Shown here: piece by piece, positions 13,301 through 26,739 of the stretch
How the letters are laid out: each line of letters begins with the position of its first letter
How positions within the stretch are numbered: position 1 is the first letter of the stretch
Source of the DNA: Pestalotiopsis fici W106-1
Lineage: Eukaryota > Ascomycota > Sordariomycetes > Amphisphaeriales > Sporocadaceae
Reading direction: 5' to 3'
Length of the DNA: 64,000 bases
NCBI RefSeq assembly: GCF_000516985.1
Contig: NW_006917097.1
Coordinates: 2,518,593-2,582,592, forward strand
Made by a program: the position numbers and the translations under genes
The notes under the pieces: model-generated
Databases searched by the model: none
Told to the model about the DNA's origin: nothing
What the model saw: the letters and a program-made list of their open reading frames with translations, nothing else

Positions 13301-15109
13301 AAGCTCGAGTTATATTTAATTATTATAATAAAAAAATTTTTTAAACGTAACGCTTTAAATTTAATGCCTTTAAATATCCTAATTTATATATATAAAATAG
13401 CGTTTTAACCGTTTATTAATTTTATATTTTTAGCCCATTTAAGCCTTTACGAAACCGAGCTAAAATATATATTCCGATTTTTTAGCGATAATTAGCACGC
13501 TAAAAAATCGGCGTATTATTATAAAGCTATTATTGCTAAATCCGACGAATATTTTAGCGCCGCTATATAATCGCTTATCGCGGCGCGCGGCGATTACCTA
13601 ATAATTTTTTTAGCCGGTTAAGCGGAAGCTATATTAAACCTTTTTTTATAAATATTAATAATTTATATTATATTAAAAAAAACCTTTTTTTTAAGCGTTT
13701 AAACGTTTTTTACCGCGTAATAGCTAATAACTCTTAATATTTAAACCGGGTATTATACGCGGGTATTAAATATAATAAAAACCTTTAATAACTTTCCGGC
13801 GCCGCGTTAAGCGTTTTTTATTAGCGTAGCAAAAACCCGGTATATATCCGATAAAAGGCCGCCGAGATTATATTTTAGATATTACGTAAAATTCCCGCTC
13901 GGAAGCTTTATATAATAATATTATTAAAAATTTAAAATAACGGCTATTGCGATATCCCGTCCGTAAAATAAGCTATTAAAAATAAGTTTTTAAACCGTAG
14001 GCCCGTTGCGATCGTATTGCTAATTACTAATTTTATAAAATTGCTTTAAACGTCGGGAACGTTTAAGCTTTTCGAAGGCCGCTTTTATTTTTATTACGCC
14101 GTTATTTATAACGTTTTAAAATGCGTATAAATTAATAAGGTTTACGATATTACGCGGAAGTTCCGGCGTTTTTTATCGTAAAGCGGCGCTTTTCCGGTAT
14201 AAAAAATCGGTATTTTAATTAGTATTTTTTTTTAATATCGGATTAAGTAATAAACGAGCTAATATATTTATCGCTTTTTTTAATCTCCGAATTATTATCC
14301 TTTAATAATTAACCGATTTTGCTTTATAACGGTAAAAAATCGAAATTCGACGGTTAATACCGGTATTTTTTTTTGCTAGCGTATTTTTAATTTAGATATT
14401 CGCCTTTTTTTAAGCGAAAATAAATTTTTGCTATTATTTTATATATTCGTAAAGCGATAATTTAGCCTAAAGCTTAGTTTAATTTTTATTTGCGTTATTT
14501 ATTTTGGTTTTTTGCGTTTTCCGGGTAAATAAAGGTTTTTTGCGCTAAATCGCGAAAATTTCCCTAATTTGCTTTAAAGTTTTAATACGAGCCTTTATGC
14601 GGTTTATATTATTTCTCGGCGGTTTATTATTAATATAATTAAATAAGCTAATAAAAATATATATATAAAAATTTATAAAAAAGCCGAAATAATATTATTA
14701 GCTATAAAATAATATAATAAAAGCAAATTATTTATTAAATAAATGCCTAGAACCGTTTATATAATTTGCGTCCGGTGCTTAATTAGCTATATTAAAGCAC
14801 GCTTTTTAAGCCTTAGTTTAAAATCGCTAGGCGTAATTATCGATATCGTATAATGCTCCTTTTTTTTTTATTATTAAATTGCAAAAAAAGGGAAAAGGCA
14901 CGTTATATATTATTAATATCTAAATTCGTTTATTATAATTTATTGCGTATTAAGGTAATTTTTATAAAATATTTAGCTTTAAGCTTTATATTTTATTTTT
15001 TAATATTTAGATTATTTTAATTTAAAGTAATTAATTAAGCATTTGTATTTAATTAGTTATTTTAATTAAAAAAAAAACCGTAATATTTATAAATATAAAA
15101 AGAACTCCC

Positions 15110-15310
15110 GCTCCTAATTTACACTTAACCTTCCTTCTCCTTTATCATTATATATCCACCACTAATTTACCACCCTTAACCATCGTAAATCTTCTCCTTT
15201 TTCTTTTTAAAATTTAATTTTTTTTTTAAAATTCACTTTTTTTTTTCTAAGCTTTATTTTTTTTTCTAAGCTTTACTTTTTTCTCTAAGCTTTACTTTTT
15301 TCTTTTTCTA
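15110..15310. other. Unmutated pyrimidine-rich pocket with short repeats
   Basis: A pocket that retains ApC, CpA and CpC (CCACCACTAATTTACCACCC and similar) and then repeats CTAAGCTTTA plus a T-run four times at about 15246-15305. It is strongly pyrimidine-biased on the plus strand. It lies between heavily mutated segments. No gene was seen. Confidence 0.5.
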
Positions 15311-15715
15311 ATATTTATCGTTAACGCCTTTAAAATACCGAAAAATAAAATAACCCCTAAAAAAACGAGTAAAACCTTTAAATCCGTAAAAAGCTTTATT
15401 ATATTTATTCTTGTTTCCGGTCGTTTAGCTTAGCGCTTATTTAGCCGTAAACCTTTTATTTTTATTATATTTTATATTTTTAATTTTAATATTAAAATTT
15501 TTTAGCCTGGCTTTATAGGTCCCTAATAGCCTTTTCTTAATAATCCCTATGCTTTTATTTTATATTAAAGCTTGCTTTAAAATTATTAAAACCTTTAATA
15601 GCCTTAAAATTAAGCAGCTTTTTAAAGCTATAATAGCTTTTTTTTAGCATTAAATTAATTATTAATAATTAGCTCTTAAATAAAATTATTAAATTAGCTA
15701 TTAATAATAAGCTTC

Positions 15716-15980
15716 CGGATAAAATTATTAATTAGGAATTTAATAATAGCCACTTAGCTATTATTAGCCCGCTCCGGGATAAAGTTATTAGCTAAATTAT
15801 TAGCAAAAATTTTAATAATACCCGCCTAATTATTATTAGCCCGTTTCGGGATAAAGTTATTAGCTAAATTATTAATTAAGATTTTAATAACACCCGTTTA
15901 GCTATTATTAAACCGTTTTAAAATAAAATTATTAGCTAAATTATTAGCTAAAATTTTATTAATAATCGCTTAGCTACTTT
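15716..15980. repeat. 72-bp tandem repeat, about 3.5 units
   Basis: Units begin near 15704-15716 (partial), 15776, 15848 and 15920, each with GGGATAAAGTTATTAGCTAA or a mutated version. The period of 72 bp is a multiple of three, and one plus-strand frame reads a repeated 24-residue unit containing RDKVIS and FNNTRL. This suggests it was once an in-frame protein repeat. The opposite strand cannot be excluded as the coding strand. Confidence 0.65.
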
Positions 15981-18900
15981 TTTTAACCGCTTTTTAAAAA
16001 TTAGCAGCTTTTAGCCGGTAATTACGAAAAAAAGCCTTAAAACTATACCCGTTTAATTAATTTTAGCGATATTTTTTCGAATGCTCTTTAAAGCGCCGGT
16101 TTCCTTTAATCTGCTTTTTAAAGCTCCGTTTTTAATCGTTATAGCAAAAATAAGCATTTATAAACCGATTATAATATTTTTATAAATAGCTTTTAATCGG
16201 CCCGCTCCTATTTAACCGGGTCCCGTTATCCTAGCTTTGGTATTATTAGCTTACGCAAAAGCTTTTTTAACGTTTATACCGTTTTTAATAACCCTTCGAA
16301 TTTTTTAGCTAAACGGGTTTATCGTAATCGTAAAATTACCCGTTTTCGTAAGTATTAAGCCTTTTCGCCTAAAATTTTAGCGTCCGAAATCCCTTTATTT
16401 AAAATTTTAATTTTTGGGACCTTTTTATTTAAATTTTTTTATTTAAAATTCCTTTATTTAATATTATTAAAAAAACGTTTTAGCCTTTAAATTATACTAA
16501 TAGCTTTTTTCGGCTTATTTTATATTTAAGCTGCCTAAAAAATATTTTGTACGGCTAATCCGATAATTAATATTAGGAGCTCGTTAAAATAAAGCATATA
16601 AAAGCCGATAAATATAAGCGCTTTTATAAAAATAGCTATATTTACGTTTTTATATAAATTTTTTATTTTTAAATAAGGTTTTAAATTTTATTTGTATAAT
16701 TTCTAATTAAATTTATAATATCGACGAACCCGTAATTTTTGTTATAATTACCAATTTTTATAAATATATAAATAACGCGCCTAAAATTAAAAAAAATACC
16801 GGGTTTTTATTAAAGCATTTTTAAAAATATATTAATATAATAATTAAAAAAATAAAAAAAATATTATTAGCGATAAAAATAATAAAAATAATAAAGGCGA
16901 TAAAAAGAATAAAAATAATAATAACGGTAAAATCGATAAAAACGGCGACGATAATAAAAAAGTGCTCCGAAACGCGAAGAAATCTAAAGATTAAAAAGGA
17001 TATAATATAAATAAGCTAAGAAATAAAGCTTAAATATTCGGTTAGCGTTATAATTATATTTTTCCCTTAGGGATCTTTCGTTTTTTTTCCTAGTATTTTT
17101 GCGTTTTTATTTAGCTTTTTTTAAAAGCCCTTTTTTATTTATATTTTTATATAATAAGTAATTTATAATTTAATTTTACCTTTAAAGCTTTTTAATATTA
17201 AATATATAAAAAATTGCTTAATATTTTAATCGAATTCGCTTTATAGGCTTTATAGGCTTTATAAGGTAATATTATAATAGTTATTGCAATAGTTGCAATA
17301 ATTATTATAATAATTTCAATAATTTCAATAGCTGTTTAGTGGTTATTATAATAGTTATTACTATTGTATTCTATTATATTCACTGCTATATTATTAAAGT
17401 TAAACGCTAAGCTTATTATAAACGGCTTAATCGCCCCTCGCAATAAATAAATTATATATTTTCGAAGGTTTTATATGCCTAAGCATACTAAATTTACCTT
17501 TGCTATTTAACTAATTTAATATTATAATGCTAATAATTTAATAAAATCGCGTAATTATTTTTTAAATACCGATTACCGTTTTAATTATTAAAGCTATTTT
17601 AAAATTACGGATTTATTATAATTTTAAATTAGGTCTTGTCGCAATACTTGAAAAAAAAAAATCGTTAATAAATCCGGATTATACCAGGCCTTAGTTTTAA
17701 AATTATTTTATATATATTTTAATAGCCGTCGCAAAATTACATAATAGCTTAATTGGCGATTTTATTAAAAAATAAAATGTAATTTTTACGTACGTATTAT
17801 AAATACGCTATAAGCTTAAATAACGGCTAAATTTTTCGCGATTTAACTAAAAAAAAAATAAAATTATATTAATTTAAAAATAGCGCGTTAAATTATACCT
17901 AATTTTATCGCTATTAATATACCGGCTATAAGTACGAAAATATATATTTATTAAGTTTATATTTAAAATAAGCTATATAAAAGGCGATTCCGTAATATAT
18001 ATAATTATAAAAGGTATTTAATACGCAAATATAATTTAACGGCTATAATCGCTAATCCGCTAATTATATTTATCCGCTTCGAAGCCGAATATAATAATTA
18101 TAGCAGATTTAATATAAAACTAAAAATTATTTTTTTTAAATAAAACGGAAAATCCCTCCGAGTTAAAAAAAGACTCGGGCGCCGGGAAATTTATTACGAA
18201 ATTTTAAACGGTGCTTAATTTTAAAATATTATTTATAATAAACGATATTAATAACGGATAAAAGCGAAAATAATTTAGCGTTTTTCGCGATTTTATATTT
18301 TTTTATAAAATTAAGCGGTTTTATTTATTAAAACACTAATAATACGCGTTAAGCTGGTTTTTAAAAAACGGTATTAAGTAATTCGGCTAATATATCCGGG
18401 CGTTATTTGGCTTTTAGGGAATCGCAAACCTGGAATATAAAAATTTATATATTTTAATATTAACGGATTAATTGTCGCTTAAGCTAATCGATATTTTTTT
18501 TTTATTTAGCCGAAACCGGTGCCTTAAATAGCGCGCTAAAAAACCGGTATATAGCATATCCTAATATTTATATAATTATTAACCGTATTAGCGATATAAA
18601 TTCGACGATTATAAAACTATTTTTACCCGCGCTATCGCCTAATTTAGCAAATATTTAAAGACCGGCGTCGAGCTAAATAATTTTTTAAAGGCCGGCCTTT
18701 TTAAAAAAATAAACGGCTTTTATTTTTATTATTATAATAATTGCGTTAATTTTAATTATATTTATTATAAGCCTTCGGACGCTAATTATAATAGGAAATA
18801 TTACCGCGAAAAAGCCGTTTTTTATCGGCGGAAAAGCAGGGTAATACCTAAATATTATTAGCGGCATTAAACCTTTTATTTAATATAAATAAGCTAGCCG

Positions 18901-20159
18901 TTATAACGCTATAAAAAGGTACCGCTAACGATTTCTAATTTATTTCGCTAACGATATACGAAGCGTATTTAATTTAATTCTCGGTTTTCCGATAGGCGTT
19001 ATATATACCGTAAGCCGGTCTAGCCTAGCGCCCAGGTAATTAAATAACGTTTTTATTATTTAAAAACCGGCTGCCATTATCGGCTACGCTATATAAAAAG
19101 GTACGAGCTTTTAAGCCGTTATATAACGAAAATAAAGCGATCGATAAGGCTAAAAATACCGCTTTTAATTAGCTTTTGCTTATATACCCGTTTTATAAAA
19201 TTATTAAAAAGTTTTACCGATTTACGAAGCTTTAAGCGTATTTAATTTATAAATACGCCCGTTTTAAAAACGAAAAAATGCTAATCCGAAAAATATATAA
19301 AACGGCGTTTTTATAGCTAATATATTAAAATAAGGTTTCGTCGGAAATAAAACGCAAAAATAAACCTACGAAAATAAAACTATTATAAATTTTGTAAAAA
19401 AGATTCTAATAACGCAATATTATAGCTTAGGGTTTACGCTAATAATTATAATTATTAGTAATTATAATAATTTATAAAAACGGTATAAAAATAATTAATT
19501 AAATAAAAATATAAAAATAAGTATAATTTAAATAATATTAAATTTACCTATAATAATTAAATTAATAAAAAAATTTACGAAAAGGTATATTATTTAGTTT
19601 TAATTATTATAAATTAACCGCGATTTATCGCGTTTACCTTTTAATCCTTTTATTTTCGAATTTTTTTTTTAATATCTTTCCGGTTATTCGCTTTTATAAA
19701 ATCGGTTATTTTAGCCTAAAAAAAGCCGTTAAGCGATGCTTTAAAGGCGTTATATTTGCTTTCGGCTTATAATTTTACCCGGATATAGGTAAAAAAGGCT
19801 TAAACGTTAGCGGCAAGCTATTTTTATAATATAGCGATATTGCTTTTATTTTTAAGCTTTACCGAGCCGAAGCCGTTTATTAAAATTATTTAATAATATC
19901 GGGCGTATAAAACGTTAATACGGATAAATATTTTTTAAAAAACGTCTTTAATTGCCTCAAATCCGTCGGCGAGTTTTAGGTTATCGATCGCTAATTTAAG
20001 GTTTTTATTTACGGCCGTACCGTAAGCGTAATTGCGTATAAATAAAAATATGCTATATTTAATAATAAATTTTTTAAATTTAAACAACGGGTAATCGTTT
20101 TTTTTAGCGCCTAAATCGTTATTATCGTTTTTAAGCTTTGTTTTAGCGTATTCGACCGG

Positions 20160-20400
20160 CTATTAGGCGCCGCGGAGGCCGGGCTCGAAGCTTGCTACGG
20201 CTTTATCGAAATTTAGGTCGACGATAACGGGGCCGTTAGCTTTTATAAATACGAAAAACCCGGCGGGCCCGATCGCAATTTTAGCGGCGGCGAGCTTTTT
20301 TTTGGTAAATTTCCGATAAGCGATAAAGTTTAGCTAAAATAAATCGATAAACTAAATTTATCGCGTTTTTTATACGCCGCGGCTATATTTGATTAATTAA
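20160..20400 (+). pseudogene. Eroded coding trace, unidentified
   Basis: A plus-strand frame beginning near 20158 reads about 80 codons broken only by TAG and TAA. It contains the segments AAEAGLEACYGFIEI and VDDNGAVSFYKYEKPGGPD. Further readable but more broken sequence continues to about 21250 in related frames. GCG, GGC and GCC codons survive because CpG and GpC escape mutation. It looks like a real protein-coding relic, but I do not recognise the family. Confidence 0.4.
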
Positions 20401-21984
20401 TAATACGTTTTTATATTAATAAAATAATATATAAAAAAATAGCTAAAGCCGTAAAATATAACCTATATACGTACGCTATATAAAAAATTCCGGGATAAAA
20501 TTTCGAATAAACGATTAAAGCGCGGGCCGCCGGCGCCTATAGCAAAAAGCGCGTTAAAATCCTTTTTATGCTTATTACGGATATTTTTGCCTTTTTTTAC
20601 CGATTTTATAATTATTAAAAATATATCCCGCTAATTTTTTAAATCCGTTTCCGCGTTTTTTAATTATTATTAATTTACGGTAATTTTTTTAATAAACTCC
20701 GAAATTTATTCCTAAAAGGTTTTATTATTTTATATAATTATATCGATTAAGGTAAAAATTTCCCTAAAAGCTATAGCTAAGCTAAAAAACCTATTAAGGC
20801 ATTATTCGATAATAAATATTTTTTAAAAAAATAAGCTATTCTCCGAAATCCTAATAATATTTAAAACGCCGGTATTGCTCGGCTTAAATCGCTTGCTAGC
20901 TATTGCTTATAATCGCTGCTTAAAATAAATAGGCTAAAACCAAGGCTTTATTAGGTTTAAAAGCTAAAATATAAATCGAAATAGGTAGTTTTTCGGGTTT
21001 AATAATCGTTAAAAATAGAATAATACGCATTTAAATAATAAGCCCGGGAAAGATTTTTATATTTTTTATAACGATAAAATATTGTATAATAGGCTAATTT
21101 AAATGCTTGGCTTTAAAGGCCGGCGGCGGTAATTAATATTTTTTAAATCTTTAAAGCCGCAAAACCTTTAAATCGTTATTAACGAATTATTATTGCATTT
21201 AAATAAATATTGCTATTTTATTTTATAAATAAATATAAATTATAATATTTTAAATTATTTTTTTAAATTATATATTTATATATTATTCTAAAATAATATA
21301 GCTATATTTAATATCCTGATAATATACGACTTATATTACGATAAATCGCTATAAATAATAAATAAAAACGAAATAGCGTCCAAATAAGCCCACCCGCTTT
21401 ACGCTTATTACGATTAAATTATTATTTAATTTTATTATTTTTTAAAATACCCGCTATTAAATACGATATTTACCTAAAACGACTACTAAAATAATTATAA
21501 AATCCTTTAAAACGGCTTAAATCTCTTTAAAAAAATAATGCCCTAAAGGTATTTTTTAAACGAAAAAAGCCGTTTTCGCCGAAAATAATAATAAAAAAAG
21601 CCTTGCCGTTAGCGGTAAAAATAAATTTAAGCTATAACTAAACCGCTATATATACGATATAAAGCTATAAAAAACGCGCCGGGACTTAGCCTAGGAAAAG
21701 CTAACGGCTTTAATAAAGCAAATTAAAAACTAATTTGTTTATTATTTTAAAAAACTCGGCTTTAGCGATAAGCTCGACGCTACGGCGGCTAAGCTCGGAA
21801 AATAAAAATTTAAACCGCCCGTTTTATTTAAAATTTTATACCGCTTTAAAAGCGCTATTACGTCGGAATTTAAAAGCTTTTTTAAATATAGCTAAAGCTT
21901 TAAAAGCGGTAGCTAAAATAATAAACAGCCGGGCACCGTTAAAAAAAATAAGGCCGGTAATTTTAACGCGTTTAACGATTTTAA

Positions 21985-22090
21985 AAACTTTAATTTTAAA
22001 GCTAATAACTTTAAAGCTAATAATTCTAAAATTAATAATTTTAAAGCTAATAATTCTAAAGCTAATAATTTTAAATATTTTAATAATTTT
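21985..22090 (+). repeat. 15-bp tandem repeat encoding Asn/Lys-rich pentapeptides
   Basis: Six to seven units of the AATTTTAAAGCTAAT type. In the plus frame they read as repeated N-F/S-K-A-N. It lies inside a larger open stretch (21735-22103) that is probably a relic of a gag-like or other basic protein. Confidence 0.7.
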
Positions 22091-22309
22091 GCCGACGTTT
22101 TAAGCGGTTTTATAAATAAGGCTAAAAAGCTTTAGAATACCTTCGACGACAAAAAGAAATTAGCTATATTTTGTAAGCATTTTAACGATAAAAAATCCAG
22201 CTAAACGACGAAATCGCGTTAAATAAAGCAGATAATATATAGGCGTTTTTCGATCCGCGTAATAAAATTAACTGCATCTTTTTAGGCGTTTTCCCTAAAT
22301 AGCATAAAA

Positions 22310-22465
22310 ATACTATAAAAAAAAGCAAAAGTAAAGGCCTAAATAAGGGCAAAGGCTAAAGCAAAAGCAAAGGCGATAATAAAGGTAAAGGCGATAGCAA
22401 GGGCAAAATAAAACCCCAGGGCTCCCGCTCGACTAAAGGCAAGGGCAAAGGCCGGAAAAACAAAT
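22310..22465 (+). repeat. Lys/Gly-rich low-complexity coding trace
   Basis: Alternating AAAGGC, AAAGGT and AAAGCA hexamers, reading as Lys-Gly and Lys-Ser repeats on the plus strand. It lies about 220 bp after the 15-bp repeat and could belong to the same eroded frame. The basic tail suggests a nucleic-acid-binding protein, which is inference only. Confidence 0.45.
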
Positions 22466-24544
22466 CCGCGTCTAATATCTTTTAAAGCTTATATAATAAC
22501 GATAATAAGCATTTACTTAATTTTAAAGGTATAATCGAACGCGCCCGTAATACTTAGGCGTTATTAGCGTAAAACGCGCCGTAAGCCAGGATTAAAGCGC
22601 TTTTTAGCGAAAATATAACTTAATCGCGCTTGGCTTTAGCATTTTAATATTTTAATAATATAAAAAAAAAAGGATATTAATTTTTTATAATATAAATAAT
22701 TTCGGGGTTTATACAGCTAAACGATATCGCGCGATATAATAGCTAGTTTTCGCCGAAAAAATTTTTAATAAAAATAAAAACGAAAACGATATTATAAATA
22801 AAATTAAAAAAATAAAAAAAGCTAAAAACGCGCTACGCGGCATTAAATAATAGCTAGGCGAAAGCATTATCGAGGCTTTTAAAATTTATATAAATACCGT
22901 ATTTTTTTTTCGGGATATTTAAAATAAATTATAAAATTATTAATATAAATATATTTATTAAGCTAAAAATATTTAATATAACGCTTATATTACGATAACG
23001 TATAATAATTTAATAATAAGCGCCGGTTTATCGAATAAATTAAATTTACGGCGTTAATAATTAATTATAATTAATAATTTGCTAATAATATCCGAGTTTC
23101 TAATATTTACGACTTTATATATTTAATTATTATATTATTAATTTATTATATTTGATTACCGTATTTTTAATTTATTATGCCTAATTACCGTATTTTTAAT
23201 TTATTATACTTAACGTAACCGTTTATTTAACCTATTATAACGGGATTCGGCGTCGATTGGGTAGCACCGTAGTTATAAATTAATAAATATAAATTATAAA
23301 ACGCTACGCTTTATCGTATACCGAATAAATCTATTTTAGCGTAATATAATAAGCGGTTTAACGTCGGATCGGTCGGGCTGCCGATTTATTTTAAACAATT
23401 TATAACAATACCACCCGAGCCTTTATTTTTATATATATATATTAAGCGAGCCGGGCAATATTATTAAATTATAATTTAAAAAAACTTTAATTAAAATTTT
23501 AATAAATATTATTAAACCGTAATTTATAAAATTAAAACCGATAAAAAAATCGCTATATATCTAATTAATTTTAATAAAATAAATTTATAACGGTACGGTC
23601 GGCGACGGAATTAATATTATTAAAGCGTTTATAAATAAGGTATTAATTAAATACACCGCTAATTCCGGTTATATATTAATTATAAAAAGCAGTAATACGC
23701 CTATTTTGTCGAAACGGAGGCCTAAATCTAAACCGTTAGGTTTTAGCGGCTAAATAACTTTTACGACCGGCTATATTTTAACGATTTCGATAATATAAAC
23801 AAATCGATCGTGCTTTTTAAAATTTATAATAACATTTACCGCCTTTTTTTTAAGCTTATAAAAAACGGTATTTTCGAAACAATAATAACCTTACGCGGGT
23901 TTAAAATAATTTACCTAAATTAAACGGAGATATAGACCTAGCCTGGTTAAAACGGCGATATATCGAAAAAAGCCGGCGAAGCCGCGCTTGCCCGCGAAAG
24001 GTAAAAAAAAAAAGGAAAGGCGGCGGTCGGCAGTAAATATAAAATCGGGGTCGTAATTAGGGCCGTAATTAGCGGCGCAAAATAAACCCCGGTAATTTAA
24101 ACAATAGCTTTAAATCTTTAGGCACCGAAAAAACGTTTTTAACGGTCGCAAAAAATTAAAAAATAGCTATAATCCTCGATTTTTATAAGCTTAAATCGGG
24201 CCGCGCTTTAGCGTATATATTTTCGATCCGGCGGTTAATAAAATTAAATAATAAAATATAATAATATAAAGCAGGTATTAACGACCGTACAAGCGAGATT
24301 TATAAGCAGTTATATTAAATAATTATAGCAAAATAAAAATTAATTAGCAAATAATAATATATAATAATATTCCGCTATATTATTTTTTAGCTAATTTAAA
24401 AAATAATTTAACCGGTAATTCGGCATTAGTAATTTAATAAAAATATAAATAGCTTAAAAGGCCTTTTAATTTATAAATTTATAAAAGTTATTGCTTATTA
24501 TTTAACCGTAATTAATGGCGTGGTTTTATAGCCTTACCGATAAT

Positions 24545-24900
24545 GCGCTTTTTTTTCGCTGGTGAAGGGACAAGGTGATTTAGGTGGTATTTACTGATGT
24601 ATTTGCGTCCAAATGTCGGGATTTAGGTGGAGTCCGGATGCAAGGTGGCAGGTGAAGAATCTGTGTGGACACGCCAACGGCATCGGATGTAATGGATGGG
24701 TTTTTGATTCTGCAGATTGCAAATGAAGTTGTGATCTGCTAGGGTGCGATGGACTGAAGCTGTTCCGTGGGTAATGGAATTGTTGTTTGTTAAAGCTTAA
24801 AGCTAAGCTCGCTCGCTAGCTAACGGTTGTCAGAAAGCCGCTTGCCTTGCCGTTATAATGGGGCAATATAGAACAGTTAGTTGCAAATACGTAGGAATTT
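24545..24900. other. Unmutated island inside the AT-rich block
   Basis: About 350 bases of nearly normal composition, rich in TpG and GpG on the plus strand (for example GATTTAGGTGG occurs twice). It contains no supportable frame. Because RIP acts on duplicated DNA, this is most simply single-copy sequence caught between repeats, or a late insertion. Confidence 0.6.
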
Positions 24901-26333
24901 TTTTTTTATTATATATATGCAATTTTCCTTGTAAATGCATATTTATCGCTAAGTTACGATAAAATCCGAATTGGTCCGTTTAAAAGCCTTATCCGTTTAA
25001 AGGCTATTTAATCCGTTTAAATTATATTTAAAGGTCTCGGACGCTGCCGGCCAACCACCGCCTGATGGCAGATTTTAAATTAAAAGTTTAGGAGTGGATT
25101 TTGATGTATCCGTTATATATAAAATCTCCCACTGCACCGTCGTTTATTTTGTATTAAAAAGCAGGTCGTAAGCATATATTTATAGTATAATAGCATACGT
25201 ATAAGTATTATTAGAGATAAATTAGTGTATACGAAGTTTTGCAAAGTAATATCTGATTATAATTAATTTATAAATTATAATTTGCTGCAAAAGTAATATT
25301 AAAGGAGATCGGGTTTATTAGATTAGGTAATATTTAGCTATATTTATATACGGAAAACTCCAGCTTATAGGCTAATTTAAAAAAATACTAATTCGATGGT
25401 GCTAGGTTGTAAAATATTATATAATATGCCGGATTAAATTATAATTTTAAAACGATAAATATCGGATATAAGTTAATTAATTAAGTCTTACCCGTTTATC
25501 GGTTTTATTATATATAAACGATTTTTATATAATTTTTATTTTATAGCGTTTATTTACGGCTTTATAATAATATATTTAATGTAAATATTAGGAATTAAGC
25601 GAGAAAAAGATATTACCATATTAATAAAAAATGTATTAAATATAATAGTTTTTAGTAAATAAAGGTAGTTTTAACTATATAACGTATATATTTTAGGCTG
25701 TATTTAAATATAAATAATAAGTATTTAAATAATTTATCGGGCCTTTGACTTTTGTAATATTTAGGCATTTATATCTCTCGTCTTTGATTTATTTTGTGAT
25801 TTCTTAGATCCGTTTTGCTTAAGGCTTTCGTTTTATCTATTTTATCGGATTTGCAAGCATATTAAAACCTTGTTTTTTTACCTCGATTTACTATTAATTA
25901 TAATTTACTCTGCCGGTTTTATTTATCTCGATCTAGTTATTTAATTAGAATTAATAAGCCAGCACCTTTGCTTATACGTATTTTATTAACATTTATTTAG
26001 CACGTTAAGAGACTTTATTATCTTAAGTTTTAATATCTAGCATTTACTCGGTAAGTCGACAATTCCTCTCTTTCTCAAGTCTAATCTGACCAGAATTGAG
26101 CCATTTAAGGTCTCTTTAGTCAGGTCTTTGCAAATATAAGTCCTATTATTTATATCCTCGGTAAATTTAATATTCCACGATTTCGGATTCGACTAATAAA
26201 AGCAGGATTATTAAAATCGAGTCTTTTAAGCTATTATTTTTTATAATTAATTTTATTATTTATTTTAATAAATCCAGGTTCCTATTAATTTTAAGCCGCT
26301 TCGGCGTTTTTTGTATCCGTTTTAAATTCCTAA
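24901..26333. other. Moderately AT-rich segment upstream of the solo LTR
   Basis: Less severely mutated than the rest of the block; CpT and some CpA survive, particularly from 25740 on. I see no reading frame or repeat that can be named. Confidence 0.4.
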
Positions 26334-26624
26334 TGTGATACAGTTAAAGGAGCATATAAAATAGGTTTAAAAGAGTCACAATATTAAAATAAGCTAAAAG
26401 CGTTAAAAGGTATAGGTATGGTTACAAGGTGTATTATATCTGTCTAAGTTCTAATCAAAAAGGGAGCATACAGTCCCATTTATACACTTATTCATCAGAA
26501 AGATTTGTTAATTTCCCTGGAGCGTACGGACCTTATCCGTAAGCTCCTTGCTCTTAACAGGGACATCCATATGCTCCCTGTATCTGGTATCTTGAGGACC
26601 CTTAAGGTCTAACTAACTGCCACA
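26334..26624 (-). mobile_element. Solo LTR of the copia family, minus orientation, CCTAA target duplication
   Basis: Exactly 291 bp. Read on the minus strand it begins TGTGGCAG and ends TATCACA, so it has the TG..CA ends of an LTR. It aligns without gaps, by eye, with the two LTRs at 35990-36280 and 44238-44528; the differences I saw are transitions. It is flanked by CCTAA at 26329-26333 and CCTAA at 26625-26629, a perfect 5-bp target site duplication. It is the least mutated of the three copies, so it best represents the original LTR. A solo LTR forms when the two LTRs of a full element recombine. Confidence 0.93.
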
Positions 26625-26739
26625 CCTAAATACGGTATAAATAAAATTAACTTAAAACTCCTATTTATATTTATATTTATATTTTATTAAATTTTTATAT
26701 TTGTTTATTAATATTTTTTTATAGCTATATCCTTTTAGT

